Source: Verrucomicrobiaceae bacterium UBA1938
GTDB lineage: Bacteria; Verrucomicrobiota; Verrucomicrobiia; Verrucomicrobiales; Verrucomicrobiaceae
Assembly (NCBI GenBank): GCA_002336895.1
Contig: DDFC01000020.1
Location: 292,174-356,173 of the forward strand
Reading direction: 5' to 3'
Length of the DNA: 64,000 nucleotides
The notes beneath the pieces were generated by a model. The model saw only the letters and a program-made list of their open reading frames with translations, ran no database searches and was not told the origin of the DNA. Below are positions 50,013-59,209 of the stretch, piece by piece. Positions within the stretch are counted from its first letter, which is position 1; the number at the start of each line of letters is the position of its first letter. The position numbers were made by a program, and so were the translations under genes.

Positions 50013-51467
50013 ATGAACGCCGCCTTTCCCTGCCGTCGTCGCAAACAAGCCGTCTCGCGTCGTGATTTCCTCTGGGAACTCGGTGGCGGATTGGGTGGCG
50101 TGGCGCTCTCTGCAATGTTGAGCGAGGCTCACGCCACGACGAATCCTCTTGCTGCCAAACGCCCGCCACTTCCTGCAAAAGCGCGTGCAGTCATCCAGAT
50201 CTTCTGCCCCGGCGGACTGAGCCATGTGGACTCCTGGGACTACAAGCCCGAGCTGGCCAGGCGCAGCGGCAAACCCTTCGATCCCGATGGCAAGCTGCAG
50301 TTCTTTGCCTCCAAGCCCGGCAACTGCCAGGGCAGCTACTGGCCCTTCCGCCAGCACGGCCAGTGTGGCCGCTGGATCAGCGATCTCTTCCCGCAGCTCG
50401 CGACCTGCGTCGATGACATGGCCTTCATCCACTCGATGCAGAGCAAGAGCGCCCTGCATGGCCCTGCCATGTTCATGGCCAACACTGGATTCATCCTGCC
50501 CGGCTTTCCGAGCATGGGCGCATGGGTCACCTATGGCCTCGGCAGCGAGAGCGAAAACCTGCCGGCATTCGTCGTGCTTCCAGATCAGCGCGGCCTGCCT
50601 CCCGGTGGCGTGATCAACTGGGGCGCGGGCTTTCTTCCCGCCGTGCATCAGGGCACCACCCTGCAGACCGATGCCGCAAAGCCCCCCATCGCTGATCTGT
50701 TCCCGCCGAACAGCTTTGCGCAGCTGCGTGGCGACACCGAGCAGGTCAGCCGCGATTTTTTGCAGACCCTCAATCGCACCCATGCCGCAGAGCGTGCGGG
50801 CAACACGGAGCTCGAAGCCCGCATCGCTGCGTATGAGCTCGCCGCGCGCCTGCAGCTCAGCGCGCCTGAAGTCACCGACCTGCGCGGGGAGACGGCTGTC
50901 ACCAAGGGGCTCTACCAGCTGGATCACGAAGACATCGGTCCGTTTGGCAGGCAGTGCCTGCTGGCTCGCCGTCTCGTGGAGCGCGGCGTGCGCTTTGTGC
51001 AGATCTACTGCGGAGCGGAAAACACCACGGCGAAAAAAATCCGCCCAAACTGGGACAGTCACGAGGATCTCGTACGTGACCACGGCTACTGGGGGCAGGT
51101 GCTCGACACCGGCGCTTCGGCCCTGCTGCGAGATCTCAAATCACGGGGCATGCTGGACAGCACGCTCGTCATCTGCACCAGCGAATTTGGCCGCCAGCCT
51201 GCGGCACAGGGTAAGGGGCGGGATCATAATCCCGGTGCCTTCACCGCCTGGATGGCCGGCGGTGGCATCCAGGGCGGCACCGCGTATGGCAGCACGGACG
51301 ATCTTGGCTCCAAGGCGGCGGAAAACCCCGCCTACTGCTACGATCTCCACGCCACGGCGCTGCATCTGCTGGGCATTGACCATGAAAAACTCAGCTTCTA
51401 CAACAATGGCATCAACCGCCGGCTCACCGACGTGCATGGGCACATCATCCAGAGCATCCTCGCCTGA
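50013..51467 (+). CDS. DUF1501 protein with Tat signal
   Basis: A 484-residue protein. The N-terminus SRRDFLWELGGGLGGVAL is a twin-arginine export signal. The mature part has the DUF1501 (sulfatase-like) fold: IFCPGGLSHVDSWDYKP, DLRGETAVTKGLYQLDHEDIGPF, RLVERGVRFVQIYCG and TSEFGRQPAAQGKGRDHNP. These are alkaline-phosphatase-superfamily members without clear catalytic proof. It starts 2 nt after the DUF1553 gene, the usual pairing. Confidence 0.9.
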   Translation: MNAAFPCRRRKQAVSRRDFLWELGGGLGGVALSAMLSEAHATTNPLAAKRPPLPAKARAVIQIFCPGGLSHVDSWDYKPELARRSGKPFDPDGKLQFFASKPGNCQGSYWPFRQHGQCGRWISDLFPQLATCVDDMAFIHSMQSKSALHGPAMFMANTGFILPGFPSMGAWVTYGLGSESENLPAFVVLPDQRGLPPGGVINWGAGFLPAVHQGTTLQTDAAKPPIADLFPPNSFAQLRGDTEQVSRDFLQTLNRTHAAERAGNTELEARIAAYELAARLQLSAPEVTDLRGETAVTKGLYQLDHEDIGPFGRQCLLARRLVERGVRFVQIYCGAENTTAKKIRPNWDSHEDLVRDHGYWGQVLDTGASALLRDLKSRGMLDSTLVICTSEFGRQPAAQGKGRDHNPGAFTAWMAGGGIQGGTAYGSTDDLGSKAAENPAYCYDLHATALHLLGIDHEKLSFYNNGINRRLTDVHGHIIQSILA

Positions 51468-51523
51468 AAAGCTGTTTTTTATGGAAGACACAGGCTGGCT
51501 TCTCAGTTTGTCGCCTTCCTGAA

Positions 51524-53017
51524 ATGAAGACGAGGCCATACCACCTGTTCCTGACAATCCTGATGCTGGGCGCCGCTGCCGCCAGAGCGGAGGTGATCGC
51601 TTCGATGGACGCTTTCAGCAAAGCTTTCCCATCGCTGGCTCCTGGTTCGGTCATGGAGGTGGCAGACGGCGTTTACACCACGAAAGGTGGGATCAAGATC
51701 GTGGGGAAAAAAGGCACTCTGGAAAACCCCATCACGATCCGGGCGCAGCATCGTGGCAAGGCGGTGATCGCCGGGGCGGCCGGTTTCATCCTCAAGGAGT
51801 GCGAGCATATGGTGCTCGAAGGCTTTGTTTTTGAGCACGATGCCGACCAGCAGTCCGTGCTGCTGGAAAACTGCCAGCATGTGCGCGTGACGCGCAATGT
51901 CTTCCGACCCACCGAGCGCGCCAAGCCGCGTCATTGGGAGCACTGGGTGACGGTGGACGGCGCCCGCAGCGGTGACAACCGCATCGATCACAATTCCTTC
52001 GGACGCAAAGTCAACCGAGGCAGCCCGGTTTTTGTCCGTGGTGACGATGCCGCACTTGTCTGCTCCCAGCATGACCGCATCGACCACAATCATTTTCTCG
52101 ATGTCATCTTTGCCAAAGGCGAAAACGGCCACGAAACCATCCGCACTGGTGGCAATGATCTGGGGGCTTCGGGCCAAAGCTCATTCACGGTCATCGAGGA
52201 CAACCTTCTCGAACATTGCAGCGGCGAGGACGAACTCATGTCCCTGAAGTCCTCGGACAACATCGTGCGCAACAACACGATCTTGAACTGCCGTGGTGCC
52301 ATCTGCATGCGGCTGGGAAATCGCAACGTGGCCTCCGGGAACTTCATCATCGCCACGGAGGAAGGGCCCGGTTTCGGCGGCATCAAGCTCTATGGATATG
52401 AGCACCGTGTCTTCAACAACTACTTCTACGGCCTCACCGGCAGACGCCATGAGGCGCCGTTTGCACTCGTTCCCGGCATGCATGATACGCCCACCACGGA
52501 GAACATCGGCAAAAAGTACGACGACAATACCGCCACTGCACCGACGCGCTGCTGGATCGCCTTCAATACCTGGGTGGACTGCTCCCCCCTTCAGTTCGGC
52601 TTTGAGAAAGAGGAGAAAGGACGCCAGCATGTGCCTGCAGACTGTGTCTTCACCAACAATCTGGTGGTGCACACCAAGCCCATGTCCAAACCTCTCATCA
52701 ATCTCGGCCGGGTCCGTGACATGCAGGCGCATGACAACCTGGGGTTCACCACGGATGCTGCTCCCGCCGCAGAATGGACGTCCTGGTTCCGCTTTGCAGA
52801 CCCGCAGCTTCACCTGGTGCAGGGAGCGACTGCACTATGGCGTCTGACATCCAAAAGCCCGGCCATCAACGCCGCCAACAACCTCGCAAAAGTGACTGAC
52901 GATATCTTTGGCCGCGCTCGCCAGGAGCCTCTGGATTTCGGTGCCGAAGAGTTCACTCAGGAAGCCGCTGAACGCACCATGCTCACAGCCGGCAAAGTCG
53001 GTCCTGATGCCCCTTGA
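51524..53017 (+). CDS. PL6 polysaccharide lyase (alginate lyase/chondroitinase-B-like)
   Basis: A 497-residue secreted protein (signal ends near ARA22) with a right-handed beta-helix. It has the PL6 core GEDELMSLKSSDN followed by CRGAICMRLG. K242 and R263 are separated by 21 residues, exactly as catalytic Lys250 and Arg271 of chondroitinase B, and E235/E237 match its calcium-binding glutamates. It likely cleaves uronate-containing glycans such as alginate or chondroitin/dermatan by beta-elimination. It lies 56 nt after the DUF1501 gene. Confidence 0.88.
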   Translation: MKTRPYHLFLTILMLGAAAARAEVIASMDAFSKAFPSLAPGSVMEVADGVYTTKGGIKIVGKKGTLENPITIRAQHRGKAVIAGAAGFILKECEHMVLEGFVFEHDADQQSVLLENCQHVRVTRNVFRPTERAKPRHWEHWVTVDGARSGDNRIDHNSFGRKVNRGSPVFVRGDDAALVCSQHDRIDHNHFLDVIFAKGENGHETIRTGGNDLGASGQSSFTVIEDNLLEHCSGEDELMSLKSSDNIVRNNTILNCRGAICMRLGNRNVASGNFIIATEEGPGFGGIKLYGYEHRVFNNYFYGLTGRRHEAPFALVPGMHDTPTTENIGKKYDDNTATAPTRCWIAFNTWVDCSPLQFGFEKEEKGRQHVPADCVFTNNLVVHTKPMSKPLINLGRVRDMQAHDNLGFTTDAAPAAEWTSWFRFADPQLHLVQGATALWRLTSKSPAINAANNLAKVTDDIFGRARQEPLDFGAEEFTQEAAERTMLTAGKVGPDAP

Positions 53018-53022
53018 ATCTC

Positions 53023-54003
53023 ATGTCCCAGCCTCACATCGCCATCATCGACTGGACCACCTCGCCACAGGGAGATCCGGAATCCACCATCGAACGCCAG
53101 ATCATCGGCAGTGCCGCACGTGTCACACGCACTCTTTGCGAAACGGATGCCGATCTGACGGATGAAGTCTGCGGCGCGAATGCCATCATCATCTGGCACA
53201 ACATGCCGCTCACGGCCAAAGGCATCGCCCACCTGAAGAACTGCCGTGCCATCATCCGCAATGGCGTCGGCTTTGACAGCGTGGACGTCAGTGCTGCACG
53301 CGAGCGTGGCATTGCCGTATGCAATGTGCCGGATTACGGTACCGAAGAGGTGGCCGACCATGCCATCGCGCTCGCCATGGCGTTGTGTCGGCAAATCCTG
53401 CCGCTGGATGCCGAGGCCAAGCAGCTCGGCTGGAACATCCGCGTGACGCCGAAACTCCGCCGCCTTAGCACACTCACCTTCGGCATCGTCGGCTTGGGCC
53501 GCATCGGTACCGCAACCGCGCTCCGCGCCAAGGCGCTCGGCTTCCGTGTGGTCTTTTATGATCCCTACCTGCCCAACGGCACGGACAAGGCGGTGGGCGT
53601 GACGCGGGTGCGGACCCTGGATGAGCTTCTGGCTCAGAGCGATGTGCTCTCTCTGCACTGCCCGTTGAACCAGGAGACGCGCCATCTCATCGCAGAGCGT
53701 GAACTTTCCCTGCTCAAACCCTCCGCTTTTATCGTGAACACCGCGCGTGGTGCCATCATCAAGAAGACAGCTGTCATCGCAGCGCTATATGAGGGCCGAA
53801 TCGCGGGGGCGGGGCTGGATGTGATCGAGGACGAACCTCTGCGTACAGCTGATGAGGCCGCCGCGCCCAACCTCATCGCCACCTGCCACGCCGCCTTTTG
53901 CAGTGTGGAGAGCAAGATCGAGATGCGCAGCACCTCCGCCCGCATCGCCCTGGCGGCGGTGCAAGGAGCTCCGCTGGAAAATGTCGTGAACGGTGTTGTC
54001 TGA
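53023..54003 (+). CDS. D-2-hydroxyacid dehydrogenase
   Basis: A 326-residue NAD-dependent dehydrogenase of the CtBP/phosphoglycerate-dehydrogenase type. The Rossmann motif is GIVGLGRIGTATALRAKA; the catalytic residues are Arg in VNTARGAII, Glu in GLDVIEDEPL and His in ATCHAAFCS. It may oxidise or reduce a sugar-acid product of the lyase. ATG 53023 lies 5 nt after the PL6 stop codon; a TTG at 53014 would overlap it. Confidence 0.9.
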   Translation: MSQPHIAIIDWTTSPQGDPESTIERQIIGSAARVTRTLCETDADLTDEVCGANAIIIWHNMPLTAKGIAHLKNCRAIIRNGVGFDSVDVSAARERGIAVCNVPDYGTEEVADHAIALAMALCRQILPLDAEAKQLGWNIRVTPKLRRLSTLTFGIVGLGRIGTATALRAKALGFRVVFYDPYLPNGTDKAVGVTRVRTLDELLAQSDVLSLHCPLNQETRHLIAERELSLLKPSAFIVNTARGAIIKKTAVIAALYEGRIAGAGLDVIEDEPLRTADEAAAPNLIATCHAAFCSVESKIEMRSTSARIALAAVQGAPLENVVNGVV

Positions 54004-54053
54004 TCTTTTGCGAACTCCTGCCTGGGGCTTCGCTTCCCCTTATCTCAACCGCC

Positions 54054-55703
54054 ATGAATAGAAGACACTTCTTGACCAGCACCAGCGCTGCCATGCTGAG
54101 TGCATCGGGACTTCATGCCGCTGCTCAGGCCGTGATTCTTCCGGAGGCTCATCGCGCGCTGGTCAAGGCACGGCATCGCCGCATCGTGATGCAGCATGAT
54201 GTGTACTGGGTTTTGCTGAACTATTTGAAAATGCATCCGGATGGCGGCGCGAAGTTTGAGCCTTTCCGCGACGCCGTTTTCGCATACACGGACGAGCCGG
54301 GCAGTCAGATCGATGCGATCTGGTGGGACATCGCTGGCAATGCCGTGGGCAGCGTGTATCCGAGCCAGGTCTTCCAGCCAGAAGTGCATCCACTGGTCAG
54401 ACGCTGGCATGAAGATGGCGTGGACTGGCGGCAGGAGCTCATCAACGAAACACGCAAACGCCGGTTGGAGACGTTTTGGAACCACCGCATCAGCGAGGTG
54501 GACATCCTTCCCGAAGGTGGGCACGCAAAGCAGCCTAGTCCCTTGAAACTGGAGCACCCGGACTGGGTGCTCCCTGTTTCGTGGTGGCCGCATGGCATGT
54601 GGAATCTTGCTGCTGAAGGTCTGCGCAGGCATAAGGTGGCCGTCCTGCGCGAGATCGCGACACGCTTTGACCTCGACGGCGTCCAGATCGACTTCGCCCG
54701 TCATGTGCCCTGCCTGCCGGTGGGCAGGCAGTGGGAAATGCGCGAGCATGTGACCGAGTTCATGCGGATGGTTCGCACCATGCTGCTGGAGGTGGCGCGG
54801 CTGCGTGGCAGGCCTCTCCTGCTGGCGGCGCGTGTGCCCCAGAATGTCCAGGGCTGCCATGCGGATGGGTTTGATGTCCGGTCATGGGCGGAGCAGCGCC
54901 TGATCGATGTCCTCACGCTCGGCTCTCGCACCATGGACGTCGATGTCGAAGGGGTGCGTGCCGTCGTGGGCGCTGACGTGCAGCTTCAGCCCTGTTTTGA
55001 CGATCATCATGCGACGGACGGCTACCGCTATGCGCCGATCGAAGTCCTGCGTGGTGTGTTTGCCAATCACTGGCAGCGCGGCGCGGACAGTGTGGTGACG
55101 TTCAACTGGGCCATGGCCACCCCTGAGGTCGCAAAAAGCGTCGGAGGTGAAGTCGCGCCTCTCACACATCAGATCGCCTTCCACGAGATCGGTGCCCCGG
55201 CGACACTGACGGGTAAATCCAAGGTCTTCGCCATCGAGCGACGCGGCGGCTATCCGTGGGCGGACGGTTACTTCAACCGCAATGACGACGCACCTCTTCC
55301 GCTCAGGCTGGATGAGAAGGCAGGCGCTGCAAAATTCACACTGCACATCAGCGATGCGCCGCCGCCAGATGACGGGCAGACCACGCTGACACTGCGATGC
55401 ATCTTCTTTCAAGCTGCTGCTGGCACTGCTTTTGAAATCTGCTTCAACGGCACGGCTTTGTCCGCCGTCACCACAGACGCCGCGTGGAAAGATCCGCAGA
55501 TATTTTCTCCTGCCCCCCAGCCTGCCTCGGGCGGCAAGGGCATCTATAAGGTTAATCCGGAGCAGCAACTGTTGCGGCTCGACCTCCCAGTGCCTCATGC
55601 CGCATGGAAGCTCGGGCGCAATGAAGTCACGATTCGGGCGGCACCCGCCGGGGCGGCGCAGATCGAAAAAATCGAGGCTCACTTGCATTATCGTGGCGAA
55701 TGA
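54054..55703 (+). CDS. Tat-exported TIM-barrel glycoside-hydrolase-like protein
   Basis: A 549-residue protein with a twin-arginine signal (RRHFLTSTSAAMLSA). The body has barrel-like strands, including LDGVQIDFARHVP, LLLAARVPQNVQG and GADSVVTFNWAMA, as in family-10-like glycosyl hydrolases. After about residue 400 a jelly-roll-like C-terminal domain follows. Catalytic acids cannot be assigned safely; the Asp in VQIDF is a candidate. It sits 50 nt after the dehydrogenase gene in the same operon. Confidence 0.72.
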   Translation: MNRRHFLTSTSAAMLSASGLHAAAQAVILPEAHRALVKARHRRIVMQHDVYWVLLNYLKMHPDGGAKFEPFRDAVFAYTDEPGSQIDAIWWDIAGNAVGSVYPSQVFQPEVHPLVRRWHEDGVDWRQELINETRKRRLETFWNHRISEVDILPEGGHAKQPSPLKLEHPDWVLPVSWWPHGMWNLAAEGLRRHKVAVLREIATRFDLDGVQIDFARHVPCLPVGRQWEMREHVTEFMRMVRTMLLEVARLRGRPLLLAARVPQNVQGCHADGFDVRSWAEQRLIDVLTLGSRTMDVDVEGVRAVVGADVQLQPCFDDHHATDGYRYAPIEVLRGVFANHWQRGADSVVTFNWAMATPEVAKSVGGEVAPLTHQIAFHEIGAPATLTGKSKVFAIERRGGYPWADGYFNRNDDAPLPLRLDEKAGAAKFTLHISDAPPPDDGQTTLTLRCIFFQAAAGTAFEICFNGTALSAVTTDAAWKDPQIFSPAPQPASGGKGIYKVNPEQQLLRLDLPVPHAAWKLGRNEVTIRAAPAGAAQIEKIEAHLHYRGE

Positions 55704-55775
55704 TCATCGGCCGCAGCAAGGGCATATTTTTGAGATCGTTTTCGCGGCTTCCAGCCGTTTCACCTTCTCCCAATC

Positions 55776-56375
55776 ATGAAAAAGTTCCTTCCCATCGTCT
55801 TTCTTTCTGTCCTGGCATCCGCAGCTCTGGCCGAGGATGCCAAACCCCTGCTGCATGATCATGTGCTGCCGGTGCTCGCCACGCCCGATTTCAAAGGCCC
55901 GCTGCAGGCTCCTTTCAGTGTGGCCAAGGGCAAATGGACGACGCAGGACGGTGTGCTGAGCGTGCTGGACCTGCCGGAGCAGAAGCACATCCCGGTGCTG
56001 CATCACAAGGTGGGGCTGGCCAGCGCCACCATCGAGGTGGAGTTTTTGATTGAAGGCCCGGGCAGCTTTCTGGTCGGATGCGACTCAGACAAGCATGTGG
56101 GCCGCGTGGTGGTGGCTGGCGGTGTCCTCAGCATCGCGGAAGATTCGGTGAAACCCTCGCACACCATCGCCAAACTGCCGATGACGGTGAAACCCAACGA
56201 ATGGCACAAACTGCGTGTCGAGTGGCAGGGTGACCAGATGGCCGCCAATCTCGACGGCCATGAGCTCAAGGCTCAGCATGCTTTTCTGGCCACGCCAAAG
56301 CGCCAGAGCTGGCTGGCGGCAGGCAAGTCTGTGAAGGTGCGCAATCTCAAGATCAGCGGGGAGGCAAAGCCATGA
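55776..56375 (+). CDS. Secreted concanavalin-like (DUF1080-type) protein A
   Basis: A 199-residue exported protein (signal KKFLPIVFLSVLASAALA). Residues form a ConA-like jelly roll with FSVAKGKWTTQDGVLSV, ASATIEVEFLIEGPGSFLVG, PNEWHKLRVEWQGDQMAANLDG. This is the 3-keto-disaccharide hydrolase (DUF1080) pattern common in Verrucomicrobia, though an active site is not visible. It lies 72 nt after the hydrolase and overlaps the next gene by 4 nt. Confidence 0.75.
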   Translation: MKKFLPIVFLSVLASAALAEDAKPLLHDHVLPVLATPDFKGPLQAPFSVAKGKWTTQDGVLSVLDLPEQKHIPVLHHKVGLASATIEVEFLIEGPGSFLVGCDSDKHVGRVVVAGGVLSIAEDSVKPSHTIAKLPMTVKPNEWHKLRVEWQGDQMAANLDGHELKAQHAFLATPKRQSWLAAGKSVKVRNLKISGEAKP

Positions 56376-56977
56376 AGCGCCTCGCGGTACTGCTGATGTC
56401 GATCGGCCTGATGGGAAGCCAGCTCCAGGGAGCTGAAGCGAAGCTGCTGCTGGAAGAAAGCTTTGCCGATGGTCTGTCAAAAGACTGGTACTGGGGGCTG
56501 GGCACCTGGACGGCCAAAGATGGGATTCTGCGCGGTTTTGAGTCAGGGCCGCGCCGACATGGGCCGGTGAAGGTCCGCAAATTTCCGCTCAAAGAGGGCG
56601 TCGTCGAGTGCGAGTTCCGCCTGGAGGGCAAGGCCCAGTTTGCCGGCATCATCTTCAACGGCGACCAGGAGCGAGGGCACATCGTGCACCTGGTCATGAG
56701 CATCCGTGAGCTGCGCATCCTGGCGCATCCGAAAAAAGGCGAGAGCGCCGAGCTGCTGAAACAGCCCCATGCTCTGGCTGCTGGCGTATGGCATCAGGTG
56801 AAAATCGTGTTCAAAGGCGAAACCATCACCGCCACGATCGATGGCAAGACGATTTCGGCCACGCACCCCTGCCTTGCAGAAGAAAAGCTGACCTTTGGAC
56901 TGGGCGGTGAATCGGGCGGTCCGGAAGGCGAGAAAGCCGGGGCGCTGGAGTTCCGCGGTCTTAAAATCAGCGGTTGA
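56372..56977 (+). CDS. Secreted concanavalin-like (DUF1080-type) protein B
   Basis: A 201-residue paralogue of the previous gene: a signal peptide, then LEESFADGLSKDWYWGLGTW, VECEFRLEGKAQFAGIIFNG and WHQVKIVFKGETITATIDGK. It starts on ATGA within the end of its neighbour, so the pair is translationally coupled and arose by duplication. Similar pairs may form a dimeric or two-step glycan-binding unit. It converges with the next gene by an 11-nt overlap. Confidence 0.75.
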   Translation: MKRLAVLLMSIGLMGSQLQGAEAKLLLEESFADGLSKDWYWGLGTWTAKDGILRGFESGPRRHGPVKVRKFPLKEGVVECEFRLEGKAQFAGIIFNGDQERGHIVHLVMSIRELRILAHPKKGESAELLKQPHALAAGVWHQVKIVFKGETITATIDGKTISATHPCLAEEKLTFGLGGESGGPEGEKAGALEFRGLKISG

Positions 56978-57590
56978 TCTGGCAGCGGCGGCGGATGATC
57001 ACCGCCGCGATGGTGGACCCCACGAGGTTCGAAACGAGATCCCAGCCGGTGTTTTCGTAGCCACCGACGTTGGTGTTGGGAATCGTCAGCACCGCGATGA
57101 ACTCGATCACCTCATTCAGCGCGCCGAACCCCATGCCGCCTGCCACGCATAGAGTGAGGATGCCAAACGTGGGGCGCACTGCGCTCCCGTCTGGCTGGCG
57201 CAGCCTGCTGCTCACCAGGTGCCAGCAGAGCCAGGTGGTGACACCAAAGCCATAAGCGTGCACAATCTGGTCGTACTTCAGCTTTTGAGGGATGATCCAC
57301 CAGCTGTAGAGCACCGCTTGGTCCCCATTGTAGGGCCAGCCGGAGGGCAGGGGGCACAGGCCGCCGGCCATGTGTGCCAGCCCCCAGGCCGAAAAGGCCC
57401 AGAGCAGCGGCGTCGTGAGCTGCACACGGCGATGAATGGCGCTCATGACTCCGATCAGGACAAGCATGACCACGATATAGAAAATGAACTCCCGGTTCCC
57501 TTGAACAATTGCTCCAACGACTGCCGCGAGCATGTAGGCGGCATTGAAAAGGGCGACCGGCAGCAGCTTTGCGGGTGGGGTGGTGGGCAT
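56967..57590 (-). CDS. DUF2238 (YjdF-like) membrane protein
   Basis: A 207-residue polytopic protein with about five helices. The core KYDQIVHAYGFGVTTWLCWH, and later GGMGFGALNEVIEFIAV and ENTGWDLVSNLVGSTIAAVI, matches the DUF2238 family of unknown role. The ATG at 57590 is used because the upstream extension lacks membrane character. It is divergent from opgG. Confidence 0.85.
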   Translation of the reverse strand: MPTTPPAKLLPVALFNAAYMLAAVVGAIVQGNREFIFYIVVMLVLIGVMSAIHRRVQLTTPLLWAFSAWGLAHMAGGLCPLPSGWPYNGDQAVLYSWWIIPQKLKYDQIVHAYGFGVTTWLCWHLVSSRLRQPDGSAVRPTFGILTLCVAGGMGFGALNEVIEFIAVLTIPNTNVGGYENTGWDLVSNLVGSTIAAVIIRRRCQINR

Positions 57591-57691
57591 GCCGTCACGA
57601 TGCAACGCCAGACCGGACCTTTGGCAAGAGCTTCCTGCTACACCGGTTGACTGGCATCCTGTGTGCTGCATCCTAGCGCACCTCTCCCCGC

Positions 57692-59209
57692 ATGAAATTC
57701 ATCCTCCCCTTTGCCGCCCTGATCCTTGCTGCATCTTCGAGCCCGGCCCAGGTCGCCTTGGAATCGGTCAAAGGCTTTGCCGATCTCGAAAAGGTGGCCG
57801 CGCAGCTGGCCCTGCAGCCCTATCAGGCACCCTCGCAGCAGCTGGACCCGTTTTTCGAGGGGCTGAAGTATGACGGTCACCGCCAGATCCGCTTTCGGCG
57901 CGACAAGGCGCTCTTCGCAGATCAGGGGGATGTCTTCCGCGTGGAGTTCTTCCACCCGGGCTGGATGTTCAAAAAGCCTGTCGTGTTTTACAACATTCAG
58001 GACACCAAGACCGCAGGCGTGCCCTTTGACGGCAGCCACTTTGACTACGGCGAGCTCAAGGTGCCGGAAGGTGCCAAGAATCCCGTGGGCTATGCCGGAT
58101 TCCGCGTGCTGGCTCCGGATGCGATGCTCAAGCAGCCTTTCGAGTTCATGGTCTTCATGGGGGCCAGCTACTACCGCGCGGTGACAACACAGCTCGGCTA
58201 CGGCATTTCCGCCCGTGGTGTGGCGGTGAATACCATCGGCGGGGAGCCGGAGGAGTTCCCGGATTTCACCCATTTCTGGTTTCAGCAGTCCAAGCCGGGG
58301 GACAAGTCCTTCAAGCTGCTCGCCCTGCTGAATGGTCCGAGCGTTACAGGCGCGTATGAGTTTGAATCCACCCCGGGCATCAGCACGGAGATGAAAATCA
58401 AGGCCACGCTGCATCTGCGCAAGGCGGTGAAGATGCTGGGCATCGCTCCCTTCTCCAGCATGTTCTGGTTTGGTGAAAACTCCCATCCGAAGCCCTATGA
58501 CTTCCGCCCCGAAGTGCATGATTCAGACGGCATGCAGATCGAGATCGAAGGCGGTCCCAGCATCTGGCGCCCGCTGGATGTCAGCCGGGACATGCGGCTG
58601 AGCATTTTCGAGACGGACAATCTGAAGGGCTTTGGCCTCGCTGAGCGTGATCGCGACTTCAACAACTTCCAGGATCTGGAGGCCAACTATCATCGCCGTC
58701 CTGCGGTGTGGGTGCAGCCCGTCAGCGGCTTTGGCAAAGGTGCGGTGACGCTGGTGGAGCTCTCCAGCGGCGAGGAGACCTGGGACAACATCGTGGCCAT
58801 GTGGAAGCCCGATCATCTGCCGGCCACGCCGCAGGAGCCCCTCAAAGTGGAGTACAAACTCAGCTGGCTGGATCAGCATGAGCCGGGATCGCTGTGCAAG
58901 GTCATCAGCTCCCGCCGTGGCTTTGTGATGGACTCGGACGACCACCTCTATGTGATCGACTTTGCCAAAGGTGCTGAAAATGGAGCTGGCAAGCCCAAGG
59001 ACTGGACGCCTGACATCGATGTGGTCCTCAGTGGTGGAGAAGGCAAGGTGCTGGACAAGCGCGTGATGCGCAACAACGAGACCGGCGGCTGGCGCGCCTT
59101 CTTCAAACTCGACATCCCGGACAGCAGCAACCTGCTGGAAATCATGATGGAGCTCAAGGATGGCAAGAAAGTGGTCTCTGAACGCTGGATGTACCAATGG
59201 CGTCGCTGA
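57692..59209 (+). CDS. opgG: Periplasmic glucan biosynthesis protein OpgG
   Basis: A 505-residue exported protein (signal KFILPFAALILAASSSPAQ). It matches the MdoG/OpgG family along its length: YQAPSQQLDPFFEGLKYDGHRQIRF-type start, FRVEFFHPGWMFKKP, ASYYRAVTTQLGYGISARG, SSMFWFGENSHPKPYDFRP, DSDGMQIE and RDRDFNNFQDLEANYHRRP. OpgG helps build or branch osmoregulated periplasmic beta-glucans in Proteobacteria. No opgH adjoins it. The last 13 nt overlap rsgA. Confidence 0.9.
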   Translation: MKFILPFAALILAASSSPAQVALESVKGFADLEKVAAQLALQPYQAPSQQLDPFFEGLKYDGHRQIRFRRDKALFADQGDVFRVEFFHPGWMFKKPVVFYNIQDTKTAGVPFDGSHFDYGELKVPEGAKNPVGYAGFRVLAPDAMLKQPFEFMVFMGASYYRAVTTQLGYGISARGVAVNTIGGEPEEFPDFTHFWFQQSKPGDKSFKLLALLNGPSVTGAYEFESTPGISTEMKIKATLHLRKAVKMLGIAPFSSMFWFGENSHPKPYDFRPEVHDSDGMQIEIEGGPSIWRPLDVSRDMRLSIFETDNLKGFGLAERDRDFNNFQDLEANYHRRPAVWVQPVSGFGKGAVTLVELSSGEETWDNIVAMWKPDHLPATPQEPLKVEYKLSWLDQHEPGSLCKVISSRRGFVMDSDDHLYVIDFAKGAENGAGKPKDWTPDIDVVLSGGEGKVLDKRVMRNNETGGWRAFFKLDIPDSSNLLEIMMELKDGKKVVSERWMYQWRR

